A stretch of DNA of 64,000 bases from Algoriphagus sp. TR-M9 (lineage in GTDB: Bacteria > Bacteroidota > Bacteroidia > Cytophagales > Cyclobacteriaceae): assembly GCF_027594545.1 (NCBI RefSeq), contig NZ_CP115160.1:124001-188000 (forward strand). Reading direction: 5' to 3'. Positions 62,645-64,000 of the stretch are shown here, piece by piece. Position 1 is the first letter of the stretch; the number at the start of each line of letters is the position of its first letter. The notes beneath the pieces were generated by a model. It did not search any database, was not told where the DNA came from, and saw only the letters and a list, made by a program, of their open reading frames with translations. The translations under genes and the position numbers were made by a program.

Positions 62645-64000
62645 TGGATGGTTTTCTTTTCAGAAGTTTTATGCGCAGAAATTCAATATCCGCGGATTTG
62701 ATGATAAACAGAAAGTGGAATGCGGCAAAAACCGTAGTGAAAATCACCGAACTGATAATCATTCCGAGCAGGCCTTCTGGCATTTCTATCCATTTTCCCG
62801 CACCAAAAGCAATTGCAAAAGCAATCAAAGCACCCAGTACAGAAGGTGAAAATGCACCAAAGAATATCTTCTTGCTATCGAGTTTCAGCACTTTTGGAAT
62901 GTAATAAATATAGAAAAAACCGATCTGAATTAGCATATAAGCCAAGTAACCAATTACCGCAGCGCCTACATTTAGCGTGGGAGCTAGAATGATTGTGATC
63001 GGAAGCGATAGAATACATGCCGTCGCTGAGGAGTAAATCAGGAAACGGGTTTTGCCAGAAGAAAGCACCAGACTAGCAACAGGAGTATTGTGCATATTGA
63101 GTAGTACCGTGAGCAGCCAAATGTTTAGCCAAGCCGCCAAATGGAGGTAATCCTTCCCCATATAGAGGAGCAGGATTGATTCTGAATTCAACACCAGCAG
63201 AAAGACTATAAAACTTAAAAAGATAGAAATGTATCGTGTGGCAGTGAAAACCATCTTTTCCATTTTAGGATGGTTTCCCTCCTGATATACTTTGGAAGCT
63301 GAGGGTAAAAGTACCTGCAGGAAGATCGTTCCAAAGGAAATGATCAGCATCGCAATGGTCTGAATCACTCGATAATCAGTTAACACATCGATACCCGAGG
63401 CGAATTTGGCCAATAAGATTGGACGCAATTCATTTGCAGTGAGCTGGAATAAACCCATCAGAAATATCGCAGAACTGTATCCGATTATTTCTCTGAAAAT
63501 CTTCCCATCCCATTGTGGTTTTAGAAGTTTAGTTCGAGGAGTAGGGAATACTCCTAACTTTAAAATATTCAGTGGTATAGGTACAAGTGTCGAAATGGTA
63601 TAGAAAAGGAAATAAAGCGGGAGCGACCACTTGAAATGAATTGCGATAATTGCAACCAGGAAATTTAATACGCTACTGACTACTGTGACACGATTCACAT
63701 ATCCCAATTCATCTTTGGCGCTGAGCAATTGGATGATCACATTCGAGAGCCAATTCAAGACTGTGCTTGCCGAAAGTATATACATCATGATCCGGTAAGT
63801 TGGAATCTGATCTGGTTTGAGATTGAAGAAAAACTGGCCGTAATTGGCCATGAATATGAATATCAGGGCATTTACCAAGCCGATCGTTCCATAGAAAATG
63901 ATGCTGGATCGGGAGGCTTTTCCGATATTTTCCCAGTCAGATTTAGCTTCCCACATGGAGAAAAAGCGTACAGAACCCACGTTCATTCCCAAATCCATGA
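62631..64000 (-). CDS. Wzx-type polysaccharide flippase (5' end cut by window edge)
   Basis: At least 455 residues, about 11-12 membrane helices visible. The MATE/MOP-like region LDLGMNVGSVRFFS normally lies ~40-70 residues into Wzx proteins, and the first one or two helices are missing; the frame is open to base 64000, so the ATG at 63998 is not trusted. It flips the lipid-linked repeat unit to the periplasm. It lies first among the locus genes visible here, so more genes are expected beyond the right edge. Confidence 0.88.
   Translation of the reverse strand, partial: MDLGMNVGSVRFFSMWEAKSDWENIGKASRSSIIFYGTIGLVNALIFIFMANYGQFFFNLKPDQIPTYRIMMYILSASTVLNWLSNVIIQLLSAKDELGYVNRVTVVSSVLNFLVAIIAIHFKWSLPLYFLFYTISTLVPIPLNILKLGVFPTPRTKLLKPQWDGKIFREIIGYSSAIFLMGLFQLTANELRPILLAKFASGIDVLTDYRVIQTIAMLIISFGTIFLQVLLPSASKVYQEGNHPKMEKMVFTATRYISIFLSFIVFLLVLNSESILLLYMGKDYLHLAAWLNIWLLTVLLNMHNTPVASLVLSSGKTRFLIYSSATACILSLPITIILAPTLNVGAAVIGYLAYMLIQIGFFYIYYIPKVLKLDSKKIFFGAFSPSVLGALIAFAIAFGAGKWIEMPEGLLGMIISSVIFTTVFAAFHFLFIIKSADIEFLRIKLLKRKPSNEQE

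Noticed and set aside
1..64000. tRNA, rRNA, IS elements or prophage
   Set aside because: Scanned the gaps between genes; no cloverleaf, transposase frame, terminal inverted repeat or phage gene was seen. Short or degenerate ones could be missed without a search.

Overview
The window reads as chromosomal DNA of a Bacteroidota (Bacteroidetes) bacterium, most likely order Cytophagales and probably close to Cyclobacteriaceae/Algoriphagus; the family placement is inference. Direct support: the gliding lipoprotein gldD, a TonB-dependent receptor with an N-terminal CarbopepD-like domain, BatD, many start codons without Shine-Dalgarno (SD) sequences, and repeated TAnnTTTG / TTTG promoter elements. 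Almost all of the window is closely packed single-copy genes. I see no rRNA, tRNA, CRISPR array, insertion sequence or prophage.

Layout. 1-1116: a tightly paired small Cys-rich secreted peptide and a propeller-like lipoprotein (cut by the left edge). 1427-4520: a GH29 fucosidase, then rpsU-xerC-hpf; rpsU has a near-perfect SD, unusual for this phylum. 4535-9710: an undecaprenyl-phosphate-sugar glycosylation set (two ArnT/PMT-like GT39 enzymes, a DPM1/GtrB-like GT2, a flippase-like membrane protein), followed by the stump of a dead AAA/DUF4143 ATPase gene. 9884-15151: pyrF, DUF2851, a NeuD/PglD-like acyltransferase, trhO and a nucleoside phosphorylase. 15157-22960: a TPR histidine kinase/LuxR regulator pair, a TonB receptor, an AlkD-like glycosylase, a nitroreductase and an exported DinB protein. 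23038-29248: gldD, a sodium:solute symporter divergent from a NahK-like sugar kinase, recG and an orphan HigA antitoxin. 29395-37934: DUF6787-like protein, lysC, ribH, a TPR protein, pdhA, recF, a sugar nucleotidyltransferase and the PII-AmtB ammonium pair. 38050-48281: batD-aroC-dicarboxylate symporter, fumC, ridA, mazG, a small 4-Cys membrane protein, glmM and a cysteine desulfurase. 48350-53500: exported duplicated-domain protein, Rieske protein, amino-acid permease, PQQ dehydrogenase with a cytochrome c module, DoxX. 53653-64000: the 3' part of a large minus-strand surface-polysaccharide operon (Wzx, GT2, two GT4, Wzy, GT4, beta-helix protein, GT2, initiating phosphoglycosyl transferase), cut by the right edge.

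Themes. Surface glycobiology dominates: the Und-P-sugar set, the Wzx/Wzy locus, and a probable amino-sugar salvage route (symporter, kinase, nucleotidyltransferase, glmM). No unmistakable new system is present. The best leads are the Cys-rich peptide/lipoprotein pair, the SD-driven rpsU leader, two promoter-region palindrome systems, promoters placed so that mRNAs would be leaderless, and heptamer-phased intergenic repeats.
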